A stretch of 64,000 nucleotides of DNA. It comes from an uncultured Dehalococcoidia bacterium (GTDB taxonomy: Bacteria; Chloroflexota; Dehalococcoidia; Lucifugimonadales; GCA-2712585). A model generated the notes under the pieces. The model saw only the letters and a program-made list of their open reading frames with translations. It did no database searches and was not told where the DNA came from. Position numbers and translations under genes: made by a program. The stretch is taken from positions 2,111,697-2,175,696 of the forward strand of contig OY282371.1 in NCBI GenBank assembly GCA_958295715.1, read 5' to 3'. This document shows positions 54,936 through 63,692 of the stretch, in pieces (position 1 is the first letter of the stretch; each line of letters opens with the position of its first letter).

Positions 54936-55487
54936 ATAGTTCGGGAATACCGAGTCAACCAGGGCATCAGGTCAAACAAGGTCCGGGTCATAGACAGCGA
55001 CGGGGTTCAACAGGGGGTGCTATCCCTACAGGACGCCTTGTCCCTCGCTCAGCAGAAGAACTTGGACCTGGTGGAGGTTTCGGCCACCGCCGACCCGCCG
55101 GTATGCCGCATCCTCGACTACGGCAAGCTGAGGTATCTCCACGCCAAGAAGGTGCGCGAATCCAGGAAATCTCAGAAGTCCCCCATCATGCGGGAGGTCC
55201 GGTTCCGGCCCAACATCGGTGACCACGACCTGGACGCCAAGACCCGCAAGGTGAAGGCCCTGCTGGACGACGGCTCCAAGGTCAGGGTGGCCGTCTTCTT
55301 CCGTGGCCGCGAGGTCACTCACCCGGAGCTTGGCATGTCCCTCCTGAAGCGGGTGGCTGAGCAGGTGAAGGACGACGCCCGGCTGGAGCGCGCCCCCACC
55401 ATGGAGGGACGGGCCTTGGCCATCATACTGGCGCCGGTCGCCTCGGGGAAGGCCGCCAAGAAGCCGGTTGAGGCGTCTAATGCCTAA
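54936..55487 (+). CDS. infC: Translation initiation factor IF-3, AUA start
   Basis: IF-3 binds the 30S subunit, prevents subunit joining and checks the start codon. The protein has VREYRVNQGIRSNKVRVIDS at its start, LSLAQQKNLDLVEVSATADPPVCRILDYGKLRY (N-domain) and the C-domain VREVRFRPNIGDHDLDAKTRK, RVAVFFRGREVTHPE. The N-terminal residues are conserved, yet no ATG, GTG or TTG encodes them: after an in-frame stop at 54903, the first start is ATA at 54936, ten bases behind AAGGAGG. A start at GTG 55014 would remove them. Rare start codons in infC support IF-3 autoregulation. It overlaps rpmI by 8 bp. Confidence 0.95.
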   Translation: MVREYRVNQGIRSNKVRVIDSDGVQQGVLSLQDALSLAQQKNLDLVEVSATADPPVCRILDYGKLRYLHAKKVRESRKSQKSPIMREVRFRPNIGDHDLDAKTRKVKALLDDGSKVRVAVFFRGREVTHPELGMSLLKRVAEQVKDDARLERAPTMEGRALAIILAPVASGKAAKKPVEASNA

Positions 55488-55680
55488 GCTCAAGACCCAT
55501 AAGGGCGCCAAGGCCCGGTTTCACGTCACCGGCACGGGAAAGCTCATGCGACGCAAGGGCATGAGCAGCCACCTGCGCCGCAAGAAGTCCAAGAGGGCGC
55601 GGCGCTCCTTTGACCGCAAGCTGCCGGTCAGCAAGACCAGGTTGGACGGCCTGCGGCGGTTGATGCCCAACAGCTTCTAA
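55480..55680 (+). CDS. rpmI: 50S ribosomal protein L35
   Basis: A 66-aa basic protein of the L35 family: MPKLKTHKGAKARFHVTGTG, then RRKGMSSHLRRKKSKRARR. The ATG at 55480 overlaps the infC stop by eight bases, so it is translationally coupled. In-frame codons upstream (55468) lie in infC and are not part of the protein. It is a component of the large subunit. infC-rpmI-rplT is a classic operon, and the order here is the normal one. Confidence 0.97.
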   Translation: MPKLKTHKGAKARFHVTGTGKLMRRKGMSSHLRRKKSKRARRSFDRKLPVSKTRLDGLRRLMPNSF

Positions 55681-55700
55681 TCACACGCTAGGACGCAACG

Positions 55701-56060
55701 TTGACCAGGGTAAAAAGAGGAGTCACTAAACACCGCCGCCACAAGAAGGTGCTTGCCCTCACGCGGGGATATCAGGCCGCCCAAGGCCGCCAGTTCCGCC
55801 GCGCTCGGGAGGCCCTGCTTCACGCTTGGAGCCACTCGTACCGGCACCGCCGAGAGCGCAAACGGGAGTTCCGCCGCCTTTGGATACTGCGGATTAACGC
55901 CGCCGCTCGGGGCTTGGGCCTCACCTACGGCCAGTTCATCAACGGCCTCAAGAAGGCCAACGTGGAGCTTGACCGGAAGGTCTTGGCCGACACCGCCGTA
56001 AGAGACCCGCAAGCCTTTGAGAAGCTGGTGTCGCTGGCCAAAGAGTCCCTGGCCGTCTAA
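55701..56060 (+). CDS. rplT: 50S ribosomal protein L20
   Basis: This is a 119-aa basic protein: [69 protein letters not shown] [24 protein letters not shown]20 binds 23S rRNA early in assembly. The start codon is TTG at 55701. The stop is followed at once by a tandem repeat that copies the gene's last few codons and its 3' flank (56053-56297). Confidence 0.95.
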   Translation: MTRVKRGVTKHRRHKKVLALTRGYQAAQGRQFRRAREALLHAWSHSYRHRRERKREFRRLWILRINAAARGLGLTYGQFINGLKKANVELDRKVLADTAVRDPQAFEKLVSLAKESLAV

Positions 56061-56297
56061 ACAGGCTCCTAGTCGCTCCCCCCGGCTGATTGGTTTTCCG
56101 GCTTGCCCGGTGGGACCCGCTCGCCATCTAAACAGGCCCCGGGTCGCTCCCCCGGCTGATTGGTTTTCCGGCTTGCCCGGTGAGAACCCGATGGCCGTCT
56201 AACCAGGCCCCTGGTCGCTCCCCCCGGCTGATTGGTTTTCCGGCTTGCCCGGTGGGACCCGCTCGCCATCTAAACAGGCCCCGGGGCGTTCCCCCCG
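56053..56297. repeat. 70/71-bp tandem repeat behind rplT, three and a half units
   Basis: GCC(G/A)TCTAA begins at 56053, 56123, 56194 and 56265, i.e. a 70-71 bp period. The first unit starts in the last two codons of rplT, and later units repeat its stop codon and 3' flank, including GGCTGATTGGTTTTCCGG. The last partial unit abuts the ctaB stop at 56298. The array may serve as a bidirectional terminator, but its sequence has no clear U-tract. Confidence 0.92.
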
Positions 56298-57182
56298 TCA
56301 GAAGGACGCGACGCTGTCGACCATAACCGCGACGAAGAGCAGGGCTAGGTAGAGCAGCGAGTACAGGTAGAGACGCCTGGCCCTCCGCACGCCGCCATCC
56401 CGCATCAACCTCCACGCCAGATACAGGAACATCCCTCCCAGGAGCAGGGCCATGGTGAGGTATATCCAGCCCACGGCCCCAACGGTGAAGAACATCAGCG
56501 AAAGGGCCACCAGCGCGGCGCTGTACAGGAATATGGCCCGCCCCGTCTCGGTGAGGCCCTGCACCACGGGCAGCATCGGCACGCCGGCGCGGGCGTAGTC
56601 CTCCTTAATCAGTATGGACAGCGCCCAAAAGTGGGGCGGCGTCCAGAAGAAGATGATGGCGAACAGGTAGATGGCCGGAAGCCCCACGCCCCCGGTCACC
56701 GCCGCCCAACCCACCAACGGCGGGACGGCTCCGGCGGCGCCGCCCAACACTATGTTCTGGGGCGTGGCGCGCTTCAGCCACAGGGTATACACCAGCAGGT
56801 AGAAGAGGGAGCCGCTGAGGGCCAGGAACGCGCTGAGCAGATTGACGCCCAGGGCAAAAACCGCAAAGGCGGCCACGTTTAGAAGGACGCCAAAGATCCA
56901 CGCCTCGCGGGGGGAGGTGCGCCGGGAGGGTACGGGGCGCTTCCTGGTGCGGGACATCTTCAGGTCGATGTCGCGGTCAAAGTAGTGGTTGATGGAACTG
57001 GCGCCCCCCGCGGCCAAGGCTCCTCCCAGCATCACCAGGGCCACTCGGAAGGCCGGGGGAATCCCCTCGGCGGCCAGCATCATCCCGCCCAAGGCGGTGA
57101 TGAGCAGCAGGATGACGATGGGCGGCTTGGTCAGGGCCAGGTAGTCGGCTGCCACGGCCTTCGCGCTGCGTGAAGCTATCAC
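56298..57182 (-). CDS. ctaB: Protoheme IX farnesyltransferase (heme O synthase)
   Basis: This UbiA-family membrane protein of 294 aa adds farnesyl to heme B to make heme O. Features are about eight hydrophobic segments, the first Asp motif NHYFDRDIDLKMSRTRKRPVPS (NxxxDxxxDxxxxR type) and a second in the later half near FWTPPHFWALSILIKEDYARAGVPMLP. It is the last gene of the oxidase cluster. It starts with GTG overlapping the ctaA stop by GTGA. The 3' end meets the rplT repeat. It provides the substrate for CtaA. Confidence 0.96.
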   Translation of the reverse strand: MIASRSAKAVAADYLALTKPPIVILLLITALGGMMLAAEGIPPAFRVALVMLGGALAAGGASSINHYFDRDIDLKMSRTRKRPVPSRRTSPREAWIFGVLLNVAAFAVFALGVNLLSAFLALSGSLFYLLVYTLWLKRATPQNIVLGGAAGAVPPLVGWAAVTGGVGLPAIYLFAIIFFWTPPHFWALSILIKEDYARAGVPMLPVVQGLTETGRAIFLYSAALVALSLMFFTVGAVGWIYLTMALLLGGMFLYLAWRLMRDGGVRRARRLYLYSLLYLALLFVAVMVDSVASF

Positions 57183-58141
57183 CGGGCCACCGCCTTTAGG
57201 GACGCCATCGATAAGGCGTCATTGTTCCGCCCCCGGAACTCCGATGGCGCGGGGGAGTAGGGCAGAAGGGCCAGGGTCACGAAGGCGACCCATACCGCCG
57301 TGGCCAAGGCCAGATGCAAGGCCCTCATCTCCGTGGACAGGCCCAGCCATACAAGGAAAGCCCCGGCCAAGACCTGGGCCGCGAATAGGGCGATGGCCAG
57401 AAGGGACACTCCGGCCACGTCGGGCCGCGAGCCGCGAGTCTTCCACGCCGCTACCGCCGTGGCTATGGCGGCTATCGCCACCACCACGGAGGCGAACCTG
57501 TGGGCCATGTGTATGGCCGGCAGCTCTAGGGCCAGAAACAGCTTCCCGCCCTGGCACAACGGCCACTGGTTGCAGGCCCCCGACGCCCCGGACACGGTGG
57601 TGTAGGACCCGGTCAGGAGCAGCGCGTAGGCCAAGACCGCCGTCACGCCCGCCAGGAGGGCAACCCGGCTAAACTTGACCCCGGCGAAGGAAACCCCTCG
57701 CCACGCGTCCAGGGCCACCAGTATGAAAACGACCATCAGAATCTCGGCCAAGGCCAAGTGAGCCATAACCAGATGTCCTTCAAGCTCCGTGAGCACCGTG
57801 ATTCCCCCCAAGAAGGCCTGGGCTATCACCAGGGCGAATCCCGCCAGCGACGGCCAGAATATCCATCGCCGGTTCCTGTACCGGGTCGCAGCGACGACCG
57901 CCGTGGCCAGGACCAGCAGTCCCACCAGGGACGCCACCAGCCTGTGGGAGTACTCTATGAGGGTTGCGGCGTCGGCGGGCGGGATGAGCTTCCCGTGGCA
58001 CAGGGGCCAGTCCGGACAGCCCAGCCCCGAATCCGTAACCCGCACCACCCCGCCCAGGGTGACCAGGACGAACGCCGACGCGAGGGTCGCAAGGGTAAGC
58101 CTGCGGAAGTGGGGGCCTGTTTCCACCCTGTCCTTCATCAA
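57179..58141 (-). CDS. ctaA: Heme A synthase
   Basis: This is a 320-aa membrane protein of the CtaA/Cox15 family with eight transmembrane helices. The conserved heme-b-ligand segments are visible: DWPLCHGKLIPP..IEYSHRLVASLVG, then LEGHLVMAHLALAEI, TVSGASGACNQWPLCQGGK with the paired Cys of the second loop, IHMAHRFASVVV and EMRALHLALATAVW. It oxidises heme O to heme A. The gene lies between the cytochrome c oxidase subunits and ctaB. A 36-bp gap separates it from the preceding gene, so it is most likely in the same operon. Confidence 0.95.
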   Translation of the reverse strand: MMKDRVETGPHFRRLTLATLASAFVLVTLGGVVRVTDSGLGCPDWPLCHGKLIPPADAATLIEYSHRLVASLVGLLVLATAVVAATRYRNRRWIFWPSLAGFALVIAQAFLGGITVLTELEGHLVMAHLALAEILMVVFILVALDAWRGVSFAGVKFSRVALLAGVTAVLAYALLLTGSYTTVSGASGACNQWPLCQGGKLFLALELPAIHMAHRFASVVVAIAAIATAVAAWKTRGSRPDVAGVSLLAIALFAAQVLAGAFLVWLGLSTEMRALHLALATAVWVAFVTLALLPYSPAPSEFRGRNNDALSMASLKAVAR

Positions 58142-58177
58142 CGCCGCCCGGTGTCAGGGAGCTTCCTGTAGGATGGG

Positions 58178-58858
58178 TTACCTCAGCGTTAGGAGATACT
58201 CCACAAGGGACTCGAACTCCTCATCCCCTATGGTGTCCCGCAGCGGCAGCATCAGGTTATCGTACCCCTCCACCAGAAAGTCCTGGGGCGCCTCCACCGA
58301 CTGCCGGACGTACTCCTCGGCGCTCAGCCCCGGGACCCGGTCGCCCGCCCTGCCGGCCAACCCCGTCAGGTCCGGCCCCACCACGCCAACGGCCCCGGGC
58401 AGCCCTTCTATGACGTGGCAGCCGTTGCATCCCCTGTTGAGGAACGCCTGCGCGCCGGCGGGCAGGTTCGGGTCCACGCCACCGCCCGGGATGGCGGGCG
58501 TCGCCAGGGTTATGGTTGGGATGGGCGTAGGCGCGGCCGCCACCGGGGGATTGCCCACGTCGAAGTTGTCAAAGAGCGTTATCAGGCCCAGGGTTATTCC
58601 CAAGGCGAGAACCAGCCCCAGGATGAACACCGAGGAGAATATCTTGTGGTCGTACCGGAGGTGCATGAAGAACATGACCACCAGTACGAACTTCATGAGG
58701 GACAGGACTATGAGGATGGGGATGAGCACGTAGCTGGGGACGTCGAGGTAGAAGGCCGCCACCTCGACGGCGGTGACGATGATGAGAATCGCGCCCACGT
58801 AGAGGTAGACGGAAATGGGCGGCAGGGGCCTTTCGCTGGGGTGACGGTGGCTCTCCAT
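58178..58858 (-). CDS. Cytochrome c oxidase subunit IV fused to cytochrome c, 226 aa
   Basis: Residues 1 to about 100 are a small oxidase subunit IV (caa3-type, CtaF-like): three hydrophobic helices, with FYLDVPSYVLIPILIVLSLMKFVLVVMFFMHLRYD containing the K/F-V-x-V-x-x-F-M-H-L signature. A Pro/Ala-rich linker (VAAAPTPIPTITLATPAIPG) leads to a c-type cytochrome domain: CNGCH haem-binding motif, GPDLTGLAGRAGD and a Met ligand in NLMLPL. The fusion places a haem c on the small subunit. The ATG at 58858 is behind GAGGAGAAGCG. Confidence 0.88.
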   Translation of the reverse strand: MESHRHPSERPLPPISVYLYVGAILIIVTAVEVAAFYLDVPSYVLIPILIVLSLMKFVLVVMFFMHLRYDHKIFSSVFILGLVLALGITLGLITLFDNFDVGNPPVAAAPTPIPTITLATPAIPGGGVDPNLPAGAQAFLNRGCNGCHVIEGLPGAVGVVGPDLTGLAGRAGDRVPGLSAEEYVRQSVEAPQDFLVEGYDNLMLPLRDTIGDEEFESLVEYLLTLR

Positions 58859-58871
58859 CGCTTCTCCTCGC

Positions 58872-59501
58872 CTACGCCGCCTCAACGCAGTTGAGGCCAA
58901 AGACGCCCACCAGGTACACCACCGTGAATATGACTATCCAAACGATGTCCACAAAGTGCCAGTAGAGGCCGGTGATGTCGATGTTCAGGGGGTCGCCGGT
59001 CACCAGGTCCTTCCTGAAGAAGCTGGTGGCCAGCATGGACAGTATCCATATGACGCCAACGGTGACGTGGACGCCGTGGAACCCCGTGAGGGTGAAGAAG
59101 GTGGAGCCAAACAGGTTGGTGCCAATGGTGAGGCCCTCGTTCACAAAGGCGCTGAACTCGTACACCTGGAAGCCCAGGAATATGGTCCCCAGGAAGGCCG
59201 TGGAGAACAGCCATATTCGCAGCTGCTTCAAGTCGCTGCGCTCGGAGGCGGCCACGGCCAGGACCATGGCCACGCTGCTCATCAGCAAGACGAAGGTGCT
59301 CGCCGAGGTTATGGGGATGTCTAGAACGCAGGCGGGGGAAAGGCCGTGCAGCAACTCCGCCTTGTTGCGGTTGATCATGTGGGTGGCTATCAGCGAACCG
59401 AAGAAGAGGCACTCGGACCCGAGGAAGGTCCACATCAGCAGCTTGCGATGGTTCAACCCCGTGGAGGTGTGGTGTTCAGGCTCGTGGGTGGCTGCGGCCA
59501 T
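58872..59501 (-). CDS. ctaE: Cytochrome c oxidase subunit III
   Basis: This is a 209-aa membrane protein of the oxidase subunit III family with five or more hydrophobic helices. Visible marks are KLLMWTFLGSECLFFGSLIATHMI with the conserved Glu, LMSSVAMVLAVAASERSD, GTNLFGSTFFTLTGFHGVHVTVGVIW with the conserved His, and GLYWHFVDIVWIVIFTVVYL at the end. It stabilises the proton-pumping core. It starts five bases from the subunit I stop, so it is in the same operon. The length is that of the short Cyo-like/caa3 type with N-terminal helices I-II missing. Confidence 0.95.
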   Translation of the reverse strand: MAAATHEPEHHTSTGLNHRKLLMWTFLGSECLFFGSLIATHMINRNKAELLHGLSPACVLDIPITSASTFVLLMSSVAMVLAVAASERSDLKQLRIWLFSTAFLGTIFLGFQVYEFSAFVNEGLTIGTNLFGSTFFTLTGFHGVHVTVGVIWILSMLATSFFRKDLVTGDPLNIDITGLYWHFVDIVWIVIFTVVYLVGVFGLNCVEAA

Positions 59502-59506
59502 GGGAA

Positions 59507-61390
59507 TCAGTAAGCTCCGTCGGAGGGTGTGGATTCGGGGGCTGTCGCGGGTTCAAAGGCCCAGCTGTATATGGCCGCCAGGGACACTATCCCGCCAATG
59601 ACGCTGACGGAAATGTGGGAAAGCAGCCCGCCGGCGATGAGGGTCAGTCCGGCGGCGAGCAGCACGGGGTAGTAAGACGGGGTGGGCATGTGAATCTTGA
59701 CGGGCTTCTCCTCCGCCTGGGCCGCTCCCTGCACCTTGGGTATCGGCCTGCCGTCGGGGTCTTCAGAGTACTTTTCGGCCCAGTAGGCGTCCCTATCCTT
59801 CACGGTAGGAATCACGGCGAAGTTGTACTCCGGCGGCGGCGAGGGGATGGACCATTCCAGGGTCCTGCCGTTCCACGGGTCGTTTCCGGCCCTTTCACCC
59901 TTCCGGTTGGTGTGGATCACGTTGTGAATGAACAGTATCAGGCTGATGCCTATGAGGAACACCCCCACGGTGGAGAAGGCGTTCCAGAACTCCCACCCCT
60001 GGTCCGCCGAGTAGGTGTACACCCGCCGGGGCATTCCGTCCATCCCCAAAAAGTGCATGGGGAAGAAGGTGACGTTGAATCCGATGAAAAAGAGCCAGAA
60101 CTGGGCCTTGCCCATGAGCTCGTTAAGCAGGCGGCCGGTGATTTTGGGCCACCAGTAGTAGATGCCGGCGAATAGGCCGAGGATGCTGCCGCCAAAGAGC
60201 ACGTAGTGCAGGTGGGCCACCACGAAGTAGGTGTCGCTCTGCTGGGTGTCGGAAGGGGCCACGGCGTGCATCACCCCACTCAGCCCGCCGATGATGAACA
60301 TGGCTATGAACCCTATGGCGAAGAGCATGGCCGTTGTGAATTTGACGGAGCCGCCCCACATGGTCCCAATCCAGTTGAATATCTTGATGCCCGTTGGCAC
60401 CGCTATGAACATGGTTATGAGGGCGAAGGCCGAGTTGGCCACGGGGCCAAGCCCGACGGTGAACATGTGGTGACTCCAAACGCCCCACCCCATCAGCCCG
60501 ATGAGCACCCCGGAGAACACCACCACCGTGTACCCGAACAGCGGCTTCTTGGAGAAGACGGGCAGCACCTCGGAAACTATGCCCATGGCCGGCAGGATTA
60601 GAATGTACACCTCCGGGTGCCCGAAGGCCCAGAAGAAGTGCTGCCATATCAACGGGTTGGCCCCGGCCCCGGTGTCGAAGAAGGCCGTGCCGAAGAGCCG
60701 GTCGAACAGGAGCAGGGTTATCGCCACCGTCAACACCGGGAAGGCCAGCACCAGCAGGAAGGACACTATCAGGGTCATCCACACGAACACGGGGAGCTTC
60801 ATCATGCTCATGCCCGGCGCGCGCATGTTGATTATGGTCACTATGAAGTTGAAGGCCGCCGCCAGGGAGGAGATGCCCAGGACCTGCAACCCCAGTATCC
60901 AGTAGTCCACGCCCCGGCCGATGGCGAAGGTGTCGTTGGTCAGGGGCGAGTAGCCGAACCACCCCACGTTGGGGGCACCGCCGGTCAGGAAGCTGACGTT
61001 GAGCAGGATGGCCCCGAACAGGAACGTCCAGTAGCTGAAGGCGTTGAGCCGGGGGAAGGCCACGTCCCTGGCCCCAATCATAAGGGGTATCATAAAGTTG
61101 AAGAAGGCCGCGCCCATGGGCATGACCACCAGGAATATCATGGTGGTGCCGTGCATGGTGAACATCTGGCTGTACACCTCGGCCGACACGACGCCGGCTT
61201 CGGGAGAGGAGAGTTGCAGCCGCATGAGGAGGGCCTCGACGCCCCCCAGGATGAAGAATATGAAGGCGGTGACGCCGTACAGTATCCCGATGCGCTTGTG
61301 GTCGATGGTGGTTATCCAAGACATGACCCCCGTGGCGGAAACGGGGCGCTTGGCCAGCACGCCGCCCAACATCTGATTCGCAGTCGCCAT
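59507..61390 (-). CDS. ctaD: Cytochrome c oxidase subunit I
   Basis: This is the catalytic subunit (627 aa) with 12 helices plus two extra C-terminal helices. The low-spin haem ligand region is MFTMHGTTMIFLVVMP, and the haem-copper centre is FFWAFGHPEVYILILPAMG (His-Tyr crosslink region), VWSHHMFTVG and VVAHLHYVLFGGSILG. It reduces O2 to water and pumps protons. The C-terminal tail holds two additional hydrophobic segments (after PSYYPVLLAAGLTLI), typical of caa3/fused forms. I prefer the ATG at 61390 behind AGGTGGCTGAC over the GTG at 61399. Confidence 0.97.
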   Translation of the reverse strand: MATANQMLGGVLAKRPVSATGVMSWITTIDHKRIGILYGVTAFIFFILGGVEALLMRLQLSSPEAGVVSAEVYSQMFTMHGTTMIFLVVMPMGAAFFNFMIPLMIGARDVAFPRLNAFSYWTFLFGAILLNVSFLTGGAPNVGWFGYSPLTNDTFAIGRGVDYWILGLQVLGISSLAAAFNFIVTIINMRAPGMSMMKLPVFVWMTLIVSFLLVLAFPVLTVAITLLLFDRLFGTAFFDTGAGANPLIWQHFFWAFGHPEVYILILPAMGIVSEVLPVFSKKPLFGYTVVVFSGVLIGLMGWGVWSHHMFTVGLGPVANSAFALITMFIAVPTGIKIFNWIGTMWGGSVKFTTAMLFAIGFIAMFIIGGLSGVMHAVAPSDTQQSDTYFVVAHLHYVLFGGSILGLFAGIYYWWPKITGRLLNELMGKAQFWLFFIGFNVTFFPMHFLGMDGMPRRVYTYSADQGWEFWNAFSTVGVFLIGISLILFIHNVIHTNRKGERAGNDPWNGRTLEWSIPSPPPEYNFAVIPTVKDRDAYWAEKYSEDPDGRPIPKVQGAAQAEEKPVKIHMPTPSYYPVLLAAGLTLIAGGLLSHISVSVIGGIVSLAAIYSWAFEPATAPESTPSDGAY

Positions 61391-61483
61391 GTCAGCCACC
61401 TGCCTTATTCATTGCCCCGGCGTCCCGGCCGCCCCGCGGGTGAACCCAACTGTCATTATATCCCACCTCGCCAAGGCCGTCCC

Positions 61484-62575
61484 TCATTCCAAGCTCTGCA
61501 AATAGGCCACGAGGGCGGAGATATCGCTCTCGGAAAGTTCAAGGGCCGGGTCGTTGAAGGCCGCCGCCAGCCTCGACATCCTGTTGCCGGGCTTGACCTG
61601 CTCCGGGTCCCGGAGCCACGCCGCCAAGTTCTCGTCGTCCGTCTCCATGATAGACCCGGCGAATGAGCCGCGGCTGGCGAAGTGGGTCAGGTTGGGGCCG
61701 TGGGTCAAGGGCTGGCCGTCCAGAAAGCCCCGGTTCCTGGAGGCCCGCAGGGCCTCGGTGTCGGGCCCCGTGACGGTGTGGCAAACGATGCAGCCCTTGG
61801 CGCTGAAGACCGTCTGCCCCGCCAAGGCCGCCCCCTCCGTTGGGGTCCTGGCCGGGGCCTGCTGAGCCGCCAACCACTGCTCAAACTCCTCCGGGGGCTG
61901 GGCGACGACCCGGAACTTCATCAGGGCGTGGGCCACGCCGCAAAACTCGGCGCACTGGCCGTAGAACACCCCCGCCTCGTCGGCCCTGAACCAGGTGGCG
62001 TTGGTCACGTTGGGTATAACGTCCATCTTGCCCGACAGCTTGGGGACCCAGAAGCTGTGAATCACGTCCTCCGAATCCAGGGTGAAGCTCACGTCCCTTC
62101 CCACGGGGACGTTTATCTCGTTGGCCGTCGTCACGTTGTACTCCGGATAAATCGCCTCAAACCACCACTGGTGGGCCACCACGCGCACCTGCAACGGGTT
62201 GTCCGACGGCGGGTCTTCAAGCTCAAACAGGGTCTGCACCGTCATCACGGCGATGGCCCCCAACAGCAGCGCGGGAGCCACGGTCCAAGCTATCTCCAGC
62301 TTGCGGTTGCCGTGGACCTGGGTGGGCATCGCCTGGCCGGGCTTCTCCCTGAAGCGGACCACCGAGTAGAGGAGGGCGCCCACCACCACCACGAAAACCC
62401 CCAACGACGCCCAGAAGATAACCCAAAAGAGGTTGAGTTGGCTCCGGGACACTGGGCCGGCTGCGTCGAAGGTGGACTGGGGATGGGACGGGGTGCAGCT
62501 AATCAGCAGAAGCAACAGGGACAGGCAGGCGGCAATTAGCAGCCAATGGGGTAGTAGAGGCCTTCGCCGCAACAT
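61484..62575 (-). CDS. ctaC: Cytochrome c oxidase subunit II with C-terminal cytochrome c domain
   Basis: A lipoprotein-type signal (LLLLLISC, Cys27) and two membrane helices are followed by the CuA domain: HQWWFEAIYPE, SEDVIHSFWVPKLSGKMDVIPN and GQCAEFCGVAHALM with the His, two Cys and Met ligands. After residue 240 a c-type cytochrome follows, with CIVCH and a distant Met in GNRMSRLAAAF. The fused haem c identifies the oxidase as caa3-type. It accepts electrons directly from membrane-bound or soluble cytochrome c. The gene precedes ctaD by 93 bp. Confidence 0.95.
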   Translation of the reverse strand: MLRRRPLLPHWLLIAACLSLLLLLISCTPSHPQSTFDAAGPVSRSQLNLFWVIFWASLGVFVVVVGALLYSVVRFREKPGQAMPTQVHGNRKLEIAWTVAPALLLGAIAVMTVQTLFELEDPPSDNPLQVRVVAHQWWFEAIYPEYNVTTANEINVPVGRDVSFTLDSEDVIHSFWVPKLSGKMDVIPNVTNATWFRADEAGVFYGQCAEFCGVAHALMKFRVVAQPPEEFEQWLAAQQAPARTPTEGAALAGQTVFSAKGCIVCHTVTGPDTEALRASRNRGFLDGQPLTHGPNLTHFASRGSFAGSIMETDDENLAAWLRDPEQVKPGNRMSRLAAAFNDPALELSESDISALVAYLQSLE

Positions 62576-62651
62576 TATCTGGTGTCTGTCTTCTGTCCTG
62601 TCTGCGGGTCTATGTATGATACGCCAAATTTCCCTAACACTCTACCAACAG

Positions 62652-62679
62652 CCGCCCGTGAGAGTCAATACACGGGCGG
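62652..62679 (-). terminator. Hairpin after ctaG (terminator-like)
   Basis: A perfect 9-bp stem CCGCCCGTG/CACGGGCGG with a 10-base loop lies 19 bases downstream of the ctaG stop. No U-tract follows, and the next gene, ctaC, begins about 75 bases on, so it may only partly reduce read-through. Confidence 0.45.
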
Positions 62680-62697
62680 GGAAAAGGCGGGGACTCC

Positions 62698-63621
62698 TCA
62701 CGTCGCCGTCTCCGCCGCGTAGCGCCGCCGCGCCTCCTCCGCCCGTCGCCGCTGGGACGCCCGGCGGTCCTCCTGGTCCAGCCAGGCGAAGAAAAGGACG
62801 GCCAAGGCGGTGAAGTACATCATCGTTCCGGGTATCCACATGAGCACCCCGCCCAACTGCTGGTCCGAGTCCGACCCTATCCCCCAGTGGGCGGGAACGC
62901 CCTGGTAGTGGGAGTAGACCGGCCCGTCGGCGAAGGTGAGTATGGCCCCCAGGATGATGTTCTGGAACAGGGCCAGGAACAGATACAGGAAGCGCAGCGG
63001 GTGGGGCAGGTGGGACCGCATGGGCGCCGGGCCGATGACCGGCCACCAGAATATGACGGCGGCCCCGAACATGGTCAGGTGCTCGAAGGCGTGCAGGGCC
63101 TCGGAGCCAAGGGCGGCGTCATAGGGCGCGGGCGTGTGCCACACCCACAGGGTTATCGCGAAGACGAGCCAGGCCGCCACCGGCGCCGTGACCCATCGCA
63201 GGACCCACCGCAGCGGGCCGGACCGGTGGAGCGCGCCGCCCAACCGACGCCTCACCCCTTGGGGAAAGGCCCACAAGGCCCTCGACAAGGGGTTGGCCAA
63301 CATCAGGAGGGGCGCGGCAACCATGACCAGCAGCAGATGCTGGACCATGTGCATGAAGAACAGGTCGCCGGCGTACACGTCTATGGGAGAGGCGAGGGCC
63401 GCGAATAGGGCCAGCGCCCCGCCCAGGTAGAACAGGTCGCCAAGACCCCGGCCGGCGGGATACTTGGCCCGGCGCTCCAGCCTCCACCTTCCCAACAGGT
63501 AAAGCCCAACGAGGACGGCCAGGGGTATCAGCGTATAGAGATCCGGGTCCCACGCGGCCAGAAAATCCCCCAGACCCTGCGCCCGGGGGAGATGCTCGTG
63601 TCCTATGTGCAGATGAAGCAT
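62698..63621 (-). CDS. ctaG: Cytochrome c oxidase assembly protein, CtaG (caa3 type)
   Basis: This 307-aa membrane protein with about seven helices belongs to the caa3_CtaG family. It shows PLAVLVGLYLLGRWRLERRA, LASPIDVYAGDLFFMHMVQHLLLVMVAAPLLML, the helix ending WHTPAPYDAALGSEALHAFEHLTMF and a late LGGVLMWIPGTMMYFTALAVLFFAWLD. It is required for assembly of caa3 oxidase, probably for CuB loading. It is the first gene of the minus-strand oxidase cluster. The C-terminal 25 residues are a charged tail. It is divergent from the ABC ATPase gene at 63693. Confidence 0.9.
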   Translation of the reverse strand: MLHLHIGHEHLPRAQGLGDFLAAWDPDLYTLIPLAVLVGLYLLGRWRLERRAKYPAGRGLGDLFYLGGALALFAALASPIDVYAGDLFFMHMVQHLLLVMVAAPLLMLANPLSRALWAFPQGVRRRLGGALHRSGPLRWVLRWVTAPVAAWLVFAITLWVWHTPAPYDAALGSEALHAFEHLTMFGAAVIFWWPVIGPAPMRSHLPHPLRFLYLFLALFQNIILGAILTFADGPVYSHYQGVPAHWGIGSDSDQQLGGVLMWIPGTMMYFTALAVLFFAWLDQEDRRASQRRRAEEARRRYAAETAT

Positions 63622-63692
63622 GTGGCGCCGCTAATTGTACACGCCAAAGCCCACACTTCCCAAAAACTGATGCGACTAATACAATTTACTGC

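Noticed and set aside
56053..56297. CRISPR-like array behind rplT
   Set aside because: Units are nearly identical across their whole length with no spacers.
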